DNA of 51,085 nucleotides from a bacterium (GCA_018223105.1 JAAEYY010000022.1:1-51085); one strand, 5' to 3'. Numbered from the stretch's first letter, positions 16,704 through 26,213 are shown. Notes: a model not told the origin generated them from the sequence alone. Numbers and translations are program-made.

Positions 16704-18269
16704 ATGACAAATTTTTGGGAAGTTTTATCCCACTTTCCATGGTGGGTATGGTTATTCATTGGGCTTGCGGCATTGTTCGCCAGAGATATTGTACAACGGA
16801 GTCATACCATTACGCATAACTTTCCAATCGTTGGACATCTGAGGTATTTGCTTGAGAGAATAGGTCCCGAACTAAGGCAGTACATTGTAGCGAATAACCG
16901 CGAAGAATTACCTTTCAATAGAAGAGAGCGTTCGTGGATTTACTCCTCGTCGAAGCAAGAAAATAATTACCAAGGTTTTGGGTCAGATCAGGAGTTTTTC
17001 TCTCCCAATTATCACTTTATAAAACCGGCTCTAATTCCGTATAAACCTGCTCCCGGGCATGTAAGTCACTTGGACCCATCATTCCTCCCATGTGCCAAAG
17101 TTATGGGGGAAGCGAATGGCAGACGGCATCCTTTTAGACCCTGTTCCGTTATTAATGTATCAGCGATGAGTTTTGGTTCTTTATCTGCGCGGGCGGTTGA
17201 AGCCTTAAACATCGGATCTAAAAGAGCGGGTTGTTATCACAATACCGGAGAAGGTGGATTATCGCCTTATCATAGCTATGGTGCTGATGTGGTGTTTCAT
17301 TTCGGTACGGGATATTTTGGCTGTAGGGATAAAGATGGGAATTTCTCAATAGATAAACTGGAAAAGGTAGTAGAGAACAATCCTTTTGTTCGGGCTATAG
17401 AAATAAAGTTATCGCAAGGAGCTAAACCGGGAAAAGGAGGAGTTCTACCGGGTTCTAAGATTAGCCATGAAATTGCAGAAATCAGGGGTGTAGAAGTAGG
17501 AAAAGATGTTTTATCTCCGGCTTCTCATACCGCATTTAATTCAATTGAGGAACTATTAGACCTTATTGAGCTAATCGCCGAAAGAACAGGTCTACCGGTG
17601 GGAATAAAGTCTGCAGTGGGTAAGACGCATCAATGGGTAGATTTATGCAAGCTGATGGTAGAACGAGGAACCGGTCCGGATTTTATTACGATTGACGGTG
17701 GTGAAGGTGGTACAGGAGCTGCTCCGCCGAGTTTTGCTGATCATGTTTCACTTCCATTTTATAATGCCTTTGCCAAGATTTATAAAATATTTCAGGATCA
17801 CGGTTTGTGTAAGAAAGTTGTCTTCGTTGGTTCCGGGAAATTGGGCTTACCATCTAATGCTGTACGTGCATTTTCGATGGGAGTAGATGTAATAAATGTG
17901 GCGAGGGAGGCAATGATGAGTATCGGTTGTATTCAAGCTCAACTCTGTCATACCAACCGTTGTCCCAGCGGTGTGGCCACCCAGAATAAATGGTTACAGT
18001 CGGGTATAGATGTTCCTCTAAAATCCGATCGATTCTACCATTACGTGAAGTATTTCAGAAAAGAGTTATTAGAAATTACTCATGCCAGTGGTTACGAACA
18101 TCCATGTCAATTCCACATGAGTGATGTTGAAACTACCACAGACGATCACAATCAGATTAGAACGCTAAAAGATACTTACGGATACGACAAAGAAATTGTT
18201 GATTTTGATGGTATGGCGAGTATCCAAGCTTGTCAGCACTTAAAAATGCCGGCAGAAGCTGAAGCTTAA
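16704..18269 (+). CDS. FMN-binding glutamate synthase-family protein, membrane-anchored
   Basis: 521 residues. An N-terminal hydrophobic helix (WWVWLFIGLAALFARDI) is followed by the FMN/Fe-S barrel of the large GltS subunit. Seen: INVSAMSFGSLSARAVEALN, GEGGLSPYH, IKLSQGAKPGKGG, ITIDGGEGGTGAAPPSFAD, and the 3Fe-4S cysteines with spacing C-x5-C-x4-C in CIQAQLCHTNRCPSGVATQ. The glutaminase domain and GXGXG helix of full-length GltB are absent, so it cannot by itself do the classical GOGAT reaction. Physiological reaction unknown; related stand-alone proteins are common in Bacteroidota. Ends one base before the convergent PBP1A gene. Confidence 0.9.
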   Translation: MTNFWEVLSHFPWWVWLFIGLAALFARDIVQRSHTITHNFPIVGHLRYLLERIGPELRQYIVANNREELPFNRRERSWIYSSSKQENNYQGFGSDQEFFSPNYHFIKPALIPYKPAPGHVSHLDPSFLPCAKVMGEANGRRHPFRPCSVINVSAMSFGSLSARAVEALNIGSKRAGCYHNTGEGGLSPYHSYGADVVFHFGTGYFGCRDKDGNFSIDKLEKVVENNPFVRAIEIKLSQGAKPGKGGVLPGSKISHEIAEIRGVEVGKDVLSPASHTAFNSIEELLDLIELIAERTGLPVGIKSAVGKTHQWVDLCKLMVERGTGPDFITIDGGEGGTGAAPPSFADHVSLPFYNAFAKIYKIFQDHGLCKKVVFVGSGKLGLPSNAVRAFSMGVDVINVAREAMMSIGCIQAQLCHTNRCPSGVATQNKWLQSGIDVPLKSDRFYHYVKYFRKELLEITHASGYEHPCQFHMSDVETTTDDHNQIRTLKDTYGYDKEIVDFDGMASIQACQHLKMPAEAEA

Positions 18270-20546
18270 CTAAAACAAATCACCAGGGTCTATTACCGGT
18301 TCATCGTTTCTCGGATCACTGATGTATTCATCGCAATCTAAGATCATAGTGAAGTCTACATCGGGTTTCTTAAACGGCCCTCGATCAATTCCCGATTTAG
18401 GGTCGGCATAAAGTTTCTCCATAAATCGAGCATAAATTGGGAGTGCCATATTCGCACCTTGACCTAATGCTGTGCTTCTAAAATGCACGGCACGCTCTTC
18501 TGCACCTACCCAACAACCTGCAACGAGGTTTGGCGTAATCCCCATAAACCAGCCATCTGAGTTGTTCTGAGTTGTCCCGGTTTTCCCTCCAATACCTACA
18601 TCCGGAGGAATATTATATCTCGCTCTTAGTCTACCTGCAGTTCCCGGATAAATGGTCACTTTTTCCAGCATTTTGCAGATGGTATATGCTGTTTGCTTAC
18701 GCAAAGCTTCTTCCATTTTGGGCGTAAATTCTTCTAAGATGTTGCCGTTTTTATCCTCTATGCGAGTTACAAAAATGGGCTCAACAAAAGTTCCTTCGTT
18801 TACAAAAGTCCCGTAAGCACCTACCATCTCAAAAACCGAAAGATCCATCACCCCCAAAGCAATAGTAGGGTAGGGCTCAAACTTATTTTCATCAATACCC
18901 ATTTTACCCGCAGTTTGGCGTACTACTTCCGGACTATTAGGACCAAGCCTCTTCATCACTCTTGCCGTAGTAGTATTGATAGACCGCTGCAATCCTCCGT
19001 AAAAGGTAACTTCCTCCGGTACATCTCCCGAGTTTTGCGGCGACCATGTCTTTCCTTCTGCATATTCCAGTATTACCGGTCCGGTTGACACTTTTTCGCA
19101 AGGTGCAATCTTCTCATCATCCAAGGCTCTTGCATAGACAAAAGGCTTGAATGTAGATCCCACCTGTCTGTTCGCGTTTTTATTTACGTGATCATACTGG
19201 AAGTACTTGTGATTTATTCCTCCAACCCAGGCTTTGATATGTCCGGTTTGAGGTTCCATGGCCATAAATCCGCATTGTAAAATCTGCTTATAATATCGCA
19301 GAGAATCAATCGGGCTAAGTGTGGTATCTACTTCACCATCCCAGGTAAAGATGGTCATCTCCACCGGCTTGTTTAAATAGTAATCTATAGAATCCTTTTT
19401 CTTTCCGTATTTCTCCTTAAGAGAACGGTAGCGAGGAGTATGTTTAATCTTTCGATCGATATAGGTTTTATCTACAACTCCGGGTTGATCTTCTATATAC
19501 CATGGATCTCTTTTTCTTCTGGCAGTCTCATTGAAGAAGTCTTCCTGCAGCTCTTTCATGTGCTTTTCCACCGCCATTTCTGCATATGCTTGCAGCTTTG
19601 AGTCTATGGTGGTATAGATCTTCAGTCCGTCGTCATAGATATTATATTTTACCCCGGTGAGCTCTTCATAACGATCGGTCCAATCTTTCATCCATTTAGT
19701 GAGGTAAGATCTGAAATATGTTGCTAAACCTTGGTTGTGATCGGTGAAATTATAGTCGGTTTCAAGGGGGAGTGTTTTGAGGCTGTCATACGCTTCTCTT
19801 GTAATGTAACCGTATTTCTGCATCTGAAACATTACCACATTTCGTCTCTTGGTAGCGCTCTCTACATTTCGAACCGGATTGTAAGCTGTGGGTGCTTTAA
19901 GCATACCTACCAAAACTGCAGCTTCTTCCATGCTTAGATCTTCCGTGTTTTTATTGAAATATCGTTTCGAAGCTGATTTAATACCATAACTGTTTCCCCA
20001 AGGCACAGTGTTAAAATACATCAACACTATCTCGTCTTTGGTATACCTCTTTTCTATTTCAACCGCGAGTATCCATTCTTTGAATTTCTGGATGATGGTT
20101 TTAATCTTGGAATCAGGTCTGTCGTGAAACAGGTTTTTTGCTAATTGTTGTGTGATTGTACTTCCACCACCATCTCTTCCTAGTTTGGAAACAGCTCTTA
20201 GTAATGCTCTTAGATCGATTCCTGAATGTTTTTCAAAACGCGCATCTTCAGTTGCAATGAGTGCATCGCGCATGTGTTTAGGGATATCGTCGAAATCTGA
20301 ATTTGTACGATCTTCCTGATAAAATAATTTGCCAATAAGCTCCTCATCTTGTGAATAGATTTCAGAGGCTAATTTGGTTTTAGGATTTTCAAGTTCTTCA
20401 AGTGGTGGAAGCTTGCCAAAAACACCTACCCTAATTGAGACAAAAAACAGTATTGCGAGTATAAAACAGCCGATAAAGACCTTCCACATTGTACGTACAA
20501 CAGAACCACCTACTGACCCTTTGCCGCGCGTTTTCTTTTTACTCAT
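18270..20546 (-). CDS. Class A penicillin-binding protein 1A (transglycosylase/transpeptidase)
   Basis: 758 residues. N-terminal cytoplasmic basic stretch and one membrane helix (VFIGCFILAILFFVSI), GT51 domain with EDARFEKHSGIDLRALLR (catalytic Glu) and GGSTITQQLAKNLF, then the transpeptidase with GSTFKPF (Ser-x-x-Lys), SIN in RSINTTTARV, and KTGTTQNNSDGWFMG. All catalytic motifs intact. Polymerises and cross-links peptidoglycan. Its ATG overlaps the sprE stop by 4 nt, so it is translated after sprE. Confidence 0.95.
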   Translation of the reverse strand: MSKKKTRGKGSVGGSVVRTMWKVFIGCFILAILFFVSIRVGVFGKLPPLEELENPKTKLASEIYSQDEELIGKLFYQEDRTNSDFDDIPKHMRDALIATEDARFEKHSGIDLRALLRAVSKLGRDGGGSTITQQLAKNLFHDRPDSKIKTIIQKFKEWILAVEIEKRYTKDEIVLMYFNTVPWGNSYGIKSASKRYFNKNTEDLSMEEAAVLVGMLKAPTAYNPVRNVESATKRRNVVMFQMQKYGYITREAYDSLKTLPLETDYNFTDHNQGLATYFRSYLTKWMKDWTDRYEELTGVKYNIYDDGLKIYTTIDSKLQAYAEMAVEKHMKELQEDFFNETARRKRDPWYIEDQPGVVDKTYIDRKIKHTPRYRSLKEKYGKKKDSIDYYLNKPVEMTIFTWDGEVDTTLSPIDSLRYYKQILQCGFMAMEPQTGHIKAWVGGINHKYFQYDHVNKNANRQVGSTFKPFVYARALDDEKIAPCEKVSTGPVILEYAEGKTWSPQNSGDVPEEVTFYGGLQRSINTTTARVMKRLGPNSPEVVRQTAGKMGIDENKFEPYPTIALGVMDLSVFEMVGAYGTFVNEGTFVEPIFVTRIEDKNGNILEEFTPKMEEALRKQTAYTICKMLEKVTIYPGTAGRLRARYNIPPDVGIGGKTGTTQNNSDGWFMGITPNLVAGCWVGAEERAVHFRSTALGQGANMALPIYARFMEKLYADPKSGIDRGPFKKPDVDFTMILDCDEYISDPRNDEPVIDPGDLF

Positions 20547-23134
20547 AACTCGAATGGATAGTATTTATTGAAGAAGTAAAGATAAATGGATTCTTCCTTG
20601 GATTTTACAAGGGTTCTGAAATTATCTTCTGTTATAGCATACAAACTGATGTCTTCCAGCCCCAGGTTGGTTAGGAAGGTGTAGTTTGCTTTCATTTCAC
20701 GATGGTAATTTTCCGCTTCAGCTTTGTCGGGAAACGACTTGATATAGAACAAGGTTTTATCTCCAAAAACCAGAGATTTAATCTGGAAGGTTTTTGAAGG
20801 AAAGAATCGCTCATTATACTCCGTAAGATCAACTTCAATCTGTTTGGCGTCTTCTGTTTTTGCCGTTATAACATAATAATGGGCTCCTTCCAGATCATCG
20901 CTATACAAGCTCATATCTATTTTGTCGTCCATTTGATCTGTAGTGAGGGTGGTTATAGTATAAGCTGCAATATTCGCAATGTCTGTGCCTGGATAATTGT
21001 CTTTAATAGCCTCGAGTTCTTCGATATAGGCTTCTTTCCCCTCGGTTTTACCTATCATTAGGGCGTAGAGGTAATCAAATTTCGCCTGAATTGAATTACC
21101 TGCAAATCGAGTGTCAACATCTACTTTAATGGACCTCACGGAGTCGTAATTCTCCTTATAAAAATTAGAATACATTCTTTCATAAAGCGAAAGAACTTCT
21201 AAATCTTCACCGGATTCTACTACTTCTTTACTGTTCAGTACTTTATTATAAGGAGACTCCGGAAACTCGTTGGCAATTTTTAAAGCATATTCATCATATT
21301 TAGCCGTATCGCCATAGTCTAGCCAGGCTTTTGCCAGATAGAACATGCCTTCGGGTCTTTTGGTTGCTTGAGGAAACCTGGTTAAATAAGCTTCTAGAGC
21401 TTGAATACTTTTAGCGTATTCTTTCAGCTCATTGTAGTAAATCTCACCCATTTCAAGCAAAGCAGCTTGAATCTTTTTATTGGCCACCAACTTGGCCGTA
21501 GTACTAAATGGTATGTTTTGATAGTACGCTCTTTTATCTTCGTCAATGTCGGCCAAAGCCTTTTGTTGATCGGGATCTGCGTCGGCATTATAACTCAACG
21601 GGTCATCTATTGGGTCCTCTGGCGCTGCACCGGTTCCACTTTGGCTAGCTACTTTATTCGCGTATTTCCAATAGTCGCCATAAGAACGTTTACCCCAGGT
21701 TCTTATAAAGTCATTATAACCCCGAGAAACGGAAGCTGTATTATAGAAATACCATGTACCATCTCCGGTACCACCCATATCGTTACCTCCGGGTGTTCTG
21801 TTGCGGTTCATTCTATCTCTTTGTGCTCTGAGTTCCTCTTCTTCTTTTGCCAAACGTTCTGCTCTTTCTTTTTCTTCAATTTTGGCCATGATGAGTTTAT
21901 CCAACTCCTCGCGTGGCATCATTGATAGTTTCAATAAGCTATCCTGAACTTGAACCGTTTCTATATTATCTATAAGCTTGGAAAGAACGGCGTGTTTTGC
22001 AGTGATTTTATCGTATTCCGGATAGTCTGAAGGCAGCACGGTAACCGCACTATCGTAGTAACTCTGCGATCTATCATATTGCCGTGTATTGAAGAAATAA
22101 TCTGCGAGGAATAAATAAGTCTTGGTTTGTTGAGCCGGGTTTGATTGGGCATGGGCAGAAGACCGCAGCATATATTCAAGACCTTGCTCTTCATTCCCCT
22201 GTGAAAACTCTAAGGTTGCCAGCTGATAATAGATCTGATCGTAATATTCGATGTTCTTATCATCATTCAACATTCTTCTAAGCGATTTTTTCGTGGCTTT
22301 AATTCCGGTACCACCTGATTCTGCAGTAGCTTTTGCCATCCCTAAATTCGCTTGAAAAACATATTCATAAGGAGCGTTCATTTTAACTACTCGCTCAAAA
22401 TGTTCTCCGGCCTTTGCATATTCTTTCGCATCTAAATACAGCTGCCCTAATATGAAATGCACTCTGTAACGGATGATTCTGTTTTTAGTAAGAGGTAAAC
22501 CCGCTTCCAGTTCTTCTACTGCCAGACCGTACTTCCCTTGTTTAATATAGAGATCGCCTGCAACCAGATGGATTTCTCCTTCTAGGTTTTTGATTGCGGT
22601 TTTATTCTCGCGAATAAGACTCAGGATTGCTTCGGCATCATTGTATTTTTCTTGACGCAGGTAGCTTTTCATTACCCAAAGCTGAGCTTTCGCTCGCATT
22701 TCCTCATCGTAGAACTTGGAGTAGAGATACTGAAAAGTTTCAATAGCTGCATATTGATCATCTTGGTAGAAATAGGTCTGCCCAATAATGAACCAGGCAT
22801 CGTCTACCCATTTACTATGAGGTCTTTGATTAATAACTTTCGAAGCTTTTTTCATGGTCTCCTCCATGGGAGCTCGCATGTTTTTAGCGGCAGCTTCATC
22901 CCCGTAGGGATAAACCGTCAAAATTTCTTCAAAATTATCTTTATGTGAAGTGTACAAGCCATTGACCGCATCGTTAAGCATACGATCGGCATTGAAATAC
23001 ACATTATATCGGGCAATCATGTTGCTCCAATTCCGTTTCAACCATCCGTCTTCATCACTGCTTTTAGTTTGGGCAAAGAGGGAGGTGCTGAACAGAAAAA
23101 ATGCCAGCAATATGGATATTTTTCTATAAATCAA
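20543..23134 (-). CDS. sprE: Type IX secretion / gliding-motility TPR protein SprE (PorW)
   Basis: 863 residues with a TTG start (TTG-ATT-TAT at 23134) and a signal peptide ending SLFAQ. The early text NWSNMIARYNVYFNADRML and the helical TPR pairs (SKWVDDAWFIIGQTYFYQDD, QYAAIETFQYLYSKF) match SprE/PorW. The middle has a low-complexity charged region (about 410-470, EEKERAERLAKEEEELRAQ) and the C-terminus repeats a sporulation-related-like beta-alpha unit. SprE is needed for T9SS function and motility in flavobacteria. No lipobox Cys is evident, unlike PorW. Upstream gene of PBP1A, overlapping by 4 nt. Confidence 0.88.
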   Translation of the reverse strand: MIYRKISILLAFFLFSTSLFAQTKSSDEDGWLKRNWSNMIARYNVYFNADRMLNDAVNGLYTSHKDNFEEILTVYPYGDEAAAKNMRAPMEETMKKASKVINQRPHSKWVDDAWFIIGQTYFYQDDQYAAIETFQYLYSKFYDEEMRAKAQLWVMKSYLRQEKYNDAEAILSLIRENKTAIKNLEGEIHLVAGDLYIKQGKYGLAVEELEAGLPLTKNRIIRYRVHFILGQLYLDAKEYAKAGEHFERVVKMNAPYEYVFQANLGMAKATAESGGTGIKATKKSLRRMLNDDKNIEYYDQIYYQLATLEFSQGNEEQGLEYMLRSSAHAQSNPAQQTKTYLFLADYFFNTRQYDRSQSYYDSAVTVLPSDYPEYDKITAKHAVLSKLIDNIETVQVQDSLLKLSMMPREELDKLIMAKIEEKERAERLAKEEEELRAQRDRMNRNRTPGGNDMGGTGDGTWYFYNTASVSRGYNDFIRTWGKRSYGDYWKYANKVASQSGTGAAPEDPIDDPLSYNADADPDQQKALADIDEDKRAYYQNIPFSTTAKLVANKKIQAALLEMGEIYYNELKEYAKSIQALEAYLTRFPQATKRPEGMFYLAKAWLDYGDTAKYDEYALKIANEFPESPYNKVLNSKEVVESGEDLEVLSLYERMYSNFYKENYDSVRSIKVDVDTRFAGNSIQAKFDYLYALMIGKTEGKEAYIEELEAIKDNYPGTDIANIAAYTITTLTTDQMDDKIDMSLYSDDLEGAHYYVITAKTEDAKQIEVDLTEYNERFFPSKTFQIKSLVFGDKTLFYIKSFPDKAEAENYHREMKANYTFLTNLGLEDISLYAITEDNFRTLVKSKEESIYLYFFNKYYPFEL

Positions 23135-23177
23135 GATCTAAAGGCCTTATTTTGTCCTTGTTAAACTCAAAAGAAGG

Positions 23178-23185
23178 CAAAATTA
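23178..23185 (-). promoter_or_regulatory. Bacteroidota -7 box for sprE-PBP1A
   Basis: The minus strand reads TAATTTTG, exact to TAnnTTTG, 43 nt before the TTG start of sprE. Confidence 0.38.
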
Positions 23186-23214
23186 TTTTATTTAATCGGT
23201 AAGCAGCCAGATAT

Positions 23215-24015
23215 ATGAGTTCAATGCGTAAAAAAATATCAACCAAGTTCAAAAATAGGTACAGATTAATTATCCGTACAGATGAGGATTTGGAAGCCAG
23301 GGTCTCGATAGTATTGACTCCCCTGAATACATTGTTGGTCTTGAGCGCTCTAATTGCATTGTTTGGAACGGTAGTAATTTTACTCTTAAGCTACACTCCA
23401 ATGTCGAATATCTTGCCAACTACAGCAGATCATTTCACACATAAGGAAAGATTGCAATTAATAAGGCGAGTAGATTCTTTAGAAACACTTTCGCGCCAGC
23501 GCGATTTTCAGGCGCAGCGTCTAAGCGAGATTTTAAAAGGAGTATCTACAGAAGATGGAGTTGAAGTTGCGGCAACACCTGCAGCTCCGCAAGAGTCAAA
23601 TGGCACTTCTACCTCAGGGAAAGCTTCACTAAATCCAATTAAAGCCAGCTATACATTTTATCCGCCTTTGAAGGGGACGATAAGTGATACATTTAATATG
23701 GAGCGGAAGCATTTCGCGGTAGATATTGCAGCAAAAAGGAAGGATGTAGTAAAAGCTTGCCAGAAAGGCACAGTAATTTTTAGTGCATGGAATCCGGAGA
23801 GCGGTTACACTATGGTAATTCAGCATCCAAATGATTTCCTTTCCGTGTACAAGCACAATGCGGTATTGTTAAAAAAAGAAGGTAATTTTGTCAATGCAGG
23901 GGATGCTATTGCTCTGGTAGGGAGCACCGGGGAATTGAGCTCAGGTCCGCATTTACATTTTGAATTGTGGAATAAAGGAATAGCATTAAACCCAAGTAAG
24001 TATATAAGCTTTTAG
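23215..24015 (+). CDS. M23-family peptidoglycan metallopeptidase
   Basis: 266 residues. One N-terminal membrane helix (about 33-60), a short coiled coil (HKERLQLIRRVDSLETL), a Ser/Thr/Pro linker, then the LytM/M23 domain. Zinc ligands: His166 and Asp170 in HFAVDIA and His248 in GPHLHFEL (His246-Leu-His248). All present, so an active endopeptidase is expected, anchored in the inner membrane with the domain in the periplasm. It is followed after 9 bp by a bactofilin gene; M23 enzymes and bactofilins act together in cell-shape control in other bacteria. An ATG three codons in is also possible. Confidence 0.92.
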   Translation: MSSMRKKISTKFKNRYRLIIRTDEDLEARVSIVLTPLNTLLVLSALIALFGTVVILLLSYTPMSNILPTTADHFTHKERLQLIRRVDSLETLSRQRDFQAQRLSEILKGVSTEDGVEVAATPAAPQESNGTSTSGKASLNPIKASYTFYPPLKGTISDTFNMERKHFAVDIAAKRKDVVKACQKGTVIFSAWNPESGYTMVIQHPNDFLSVYKHNAVLLKKEGNFVNAGDAIALVGSTGELSSGPHLHFELWNKGIALNPSKYISF

Positions 24016-24024
24016 AAGACAGAC

Positions 24025-24441
24025 ATGCTAAACAACAAAAAAGAGAAAGAAAATCAATCGAATTTTGCGGCTTTAAATGTAATTGGAGAGGGAACTACAA
24101 TTAAGGGGGATCTTATTTCCAATGGAGATTTAAGAATTGATGGTGAGGTAATTGGAAGCATCAAGACCAAAGCGAAATGTGTTTTGGGTAACTCTTGTAA
24201 AGTTACGGGTAATGTAGAAGCGAAAAATTGCGATATCAGTGGAAAGGTAGAAGGAGACGTTCGAGTTTCTGATATCTTATTAATAAAATCGACAGGTATT
24301 ATAAATGGCGATCTAAAAACATCCAAGCTGGTCGTTGAAAGCGGAGGAGAATTCAACGGTTCTTGCACCATGGGTAGTGCAGTAAGCATGAACCAGAAAC
24401 AAGGCGATGAGGAAAAGTCTCATGCCAGAGCCACAGCATAA
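24025..24441 (+). CDS. Bactofilin (polymer-forming cytoskeletal protein)
   Basis: 138 residues. The core (about 20-115) is the right-handed beta-helix of bactofilins, with a repeating short-strand pattern: NVIGEGTTIKGDLISNGDLR, IDGEVIGSIKTKAKCVLG, then similar turns to SGGEFNGSC. Charged termini flank it. Bactofilins polymerise without nucleotides and recruit cell-wall enzymes. The gene sits between the M23 peptidase and atpZ, overlapping the latter by 35 nt. Confidence 0.94.
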   Translation: MLNNKKEKENQSNFAALNVIGEGTTIKGDLISNGDLRIDGEVIGSIKTKAKCVLGNSCKVTGNVEAKNCDISGKVEGDVRVSDILLIKSTGIINGDLKTSKLVVESGGEFNGSCTMGSAVSMNQKQGDEEKSHARATA

Positions 24442-24655
24442 AAAGAAAGATTCCGGAAATCGGAAGGTCGGAGGTTATAGTGCCGTATTAAAATATACCG
24501 GTCTAGCCTTTCAGATGATAGCGGTGGTCTTGCTCTTCACGTATGCGGGATATAAAATAGACGAATGGTTGGGCTTAACAGTGCCGATCTTTATGATAAT
24601 CTTTATTATTGCCGGCCTTTTCGGGTATTTATATAAATTGATAAAGTCTTTGTAA
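24407..24655 (+). CDS. AtpZ/AtpI-family ATP synthase accessory protein
   Basis: 82 residues with two membrane helices (LAFQMIAVVLLFTYAGYKID and IFMIIFIIAGLFGYLYKLI). The motif GYKIDEWLG between them is typical of AtpZ/AtpI proteins, which associate with Fo and may help c-ring assembly or Mg transport. Overlaps bactofilin by 35 nt; an ATG at 24422 gives a shorter overlap (20 nt) and has AGGAAAAG upstream, so it may be the true start. First gene of the atp cluster; stop and next start overlap (TAATG). Confidence 0.85.
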   Translation: MRKSLMPEPQHKKKDSGNRKVGGYSAVLKYTGLAFQMIAVVLLFTYAGYKIDEWLGLTVPIFMIIFIIAGLFGYLYKLIKSL

Positions 24656-25029
24656 TGCAAAAAGCATTTTACACTCACCTCGGTATCTTAAGCGCAATTT
24701 GCGGAGCAATTTTGGCCGGATTAAAATACGGATTGAGCTTTTATGAGGGTCCACAGATTTGGTATGCACTTCTGTTTTTTATCGTGCTAACGGTCTTTTC
24801 ATATTCGTATGTTGCATCGGCGAAAAAGCAGGATAATAACTTTTTTGTGAAGCGCTTCTTCATCACCATGGGATTGAGATTAATTTTTTGCATCATTTTT
24901 TTAGTTATCTATATGATTTCTAGACCCGAACGAGAGCCAATTTTCGTGCTGACATTTATGATCTTGTATTTATTTTATACAATGTTTGAAATTTATTATT
25001 TAGTGTCTAAATTGCGCCGCGAAAATTAG
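24655..25029 (+). CDS. Small four-helix membrane protein in the atp operon (AtpI-like position)
   Basis: 124 residues with about four membrane helices (THLGILSAICGAILAGLKY, WYALLFFIVLTVFSYSY, FFITMGLRLIFCIIFLVIY, IFVLTFMILYLFYTMFEI). I do not recognise a named family with certainty. Position between atpZ and atpB, and the translational overlap with atpZ, imply a role in Fo assembly, like the AtpI (uncI) slot of other operons; this is inference from context. Confidence 0.75.
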   Translation: MQKAFYTHLGILSAICGAILAGLKYGLSFYEGPQIWYALLFFIVLTVFSYSYVASAKKQDNNFFVKRFFITMGLRLIFCIIFLVIYMISRPEREPIFVLTFMILYLFYTMFEIYYLVSKLRREN

Positions 25030-25075
25030 AACGAACTAAAGTCTGTAAAAGACTGAAAATAAAAGGGTTACTAAA

Positions 25076-26194
25076 TTGAATAAAGCTCAAAAATTCTTCG
25101 GATCGATCCAAATTCTGCTTTTTTCATTCCTTATTACAGTGAATGCTTACGCTAGTGAGCCACAAATTCACGGTGAGGAGACACATGAAACTGCACAAAA
25201 TGAACACCATGAATCTGATCATCATGAGGCAGCTCATGAAGAACATGGAGAGGAAAATTTCAATGCCGGTGATATGATCATGCATCACATTGCTGATGGT
25301 CATGATTGGCATTTATGGGACTGGAAAGGTCACGCAGTTTCGATTCCGCTTCCGGTTATTTTATATAATAAGGAACGAGGATTAGATGTATTTCTTTCTT
25401 CTAAGTTCAATCATGGACATTCAACCTATGCAGGTTATAAATACAATCACGGAGAAATTGTAAACGCAGACCCTAACGATACTTCTACGTTTTACGATAT
25501 CTCTATGACTAAAAATGTGGTCTCAATATGGATTTCTGTAATCATCCTATTGCTAGTATTCTTATCGGTTGCGAAAGCATATAAGAAGAGAGGTAGTGAT
25601 GCTCCTAAAGGATTCCAAAGTATAGTTGAGCCTTTGATTGTATTCTTAAGAGACGAAGTGGTGAAGCCATCCATTGGAAAAGGTTATGAGCGTTTCATGC
25701 CTTTTCTATTGACTGTATTCTTCTTTATATTTTTAAATAACCTTCTGGGATTGATTCCAATCTTCCCGGGTGGAGCCAATGTTACCGGTAATATTGCGGT
25801 TACCATGGTATTAGCGGTCCTAGTGCTTATAGTAACTTTAGCCGTAGGGAATAAGCATTATTATAAGCATATCGTCTTACCTGATGTCCCATTGTGGTTA
25901 TTACCAGTAATGGTCATTATTGAAGTATTGCAGGTATTCTTGAAGCCTTTCGTATTGATGCTTCGACTTTTTGCAAACATCACCGCAGGTCACATTATCA
26001 TTCTCGGATTTATGAGTTTGATTTTCATCTTTGGTCAGATGAGCTTTGGAGGAGGATTGGGAGCAGGATTATTCTCTTCTGCATTCTCATTATTCATGAG
26101 TTTGCTCGAAATTTTGGTAGCCTTTTTACAGGCATATGTATTCACCTTGTTATCTGCACTGTACTTCGGAGCAGCAACAGAAGAACATCATTAA
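25076..26194 (+). CDS. atpB: ATP synthase Fo subunit a
   Basis: 372 residues with a TTG start, giving a signal peptide ending NAYAS. A His/Glu-rich periplasmic segment follows (about residues 34-80), longer than in most phyla but common in Bacteroidota. The five or six membrane helices follow, with the essential Arg in LMLRLFANITAGHII and the C-terminal helix AFLQAYVFTLLSALYFG. Forms the proton half-channels. 46 bp downstream of the small membrane protein gene; a 5-bp stem (AGTCT/AGACT, 25040-25054) lies between. Confidence 0.95.
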   Translation: MNKAQKFFGSIQILLFSFLITVNAYASEPQIHGEETHETAQNEHHESDHHEAAHEEHGEENFNAGDMIMHHIADGHDWHLWDWKGHAVSIPLPVILYNKERGLDVFLSSKFNHGHSTYAGYKYNHGEIVNADPNDTSTFYDISMTKNVVSIWISVIILLLVFLSVAKAYKKRGSDAPKGFQSIVEPLIVFLRDEVVKPSIGKGYERFMPFLLTVFFFIFLNNLLGLIPIFPGGANVTGNIAVTMVLAVLVLIVTLAVGNKHYYKHIVLPDVPLWLLPVMVIIEVLQVFLKPFVLMLRLFANITAGHIIILGFMSLIFIFGQMSFGGGLGAGLFSSAFSLFMSLLEILVAFLQAYVFTLLSALYFGAATEEHH

Positions 26195-26213
26195 TATAGA
26201 CTAGTATAATTAA

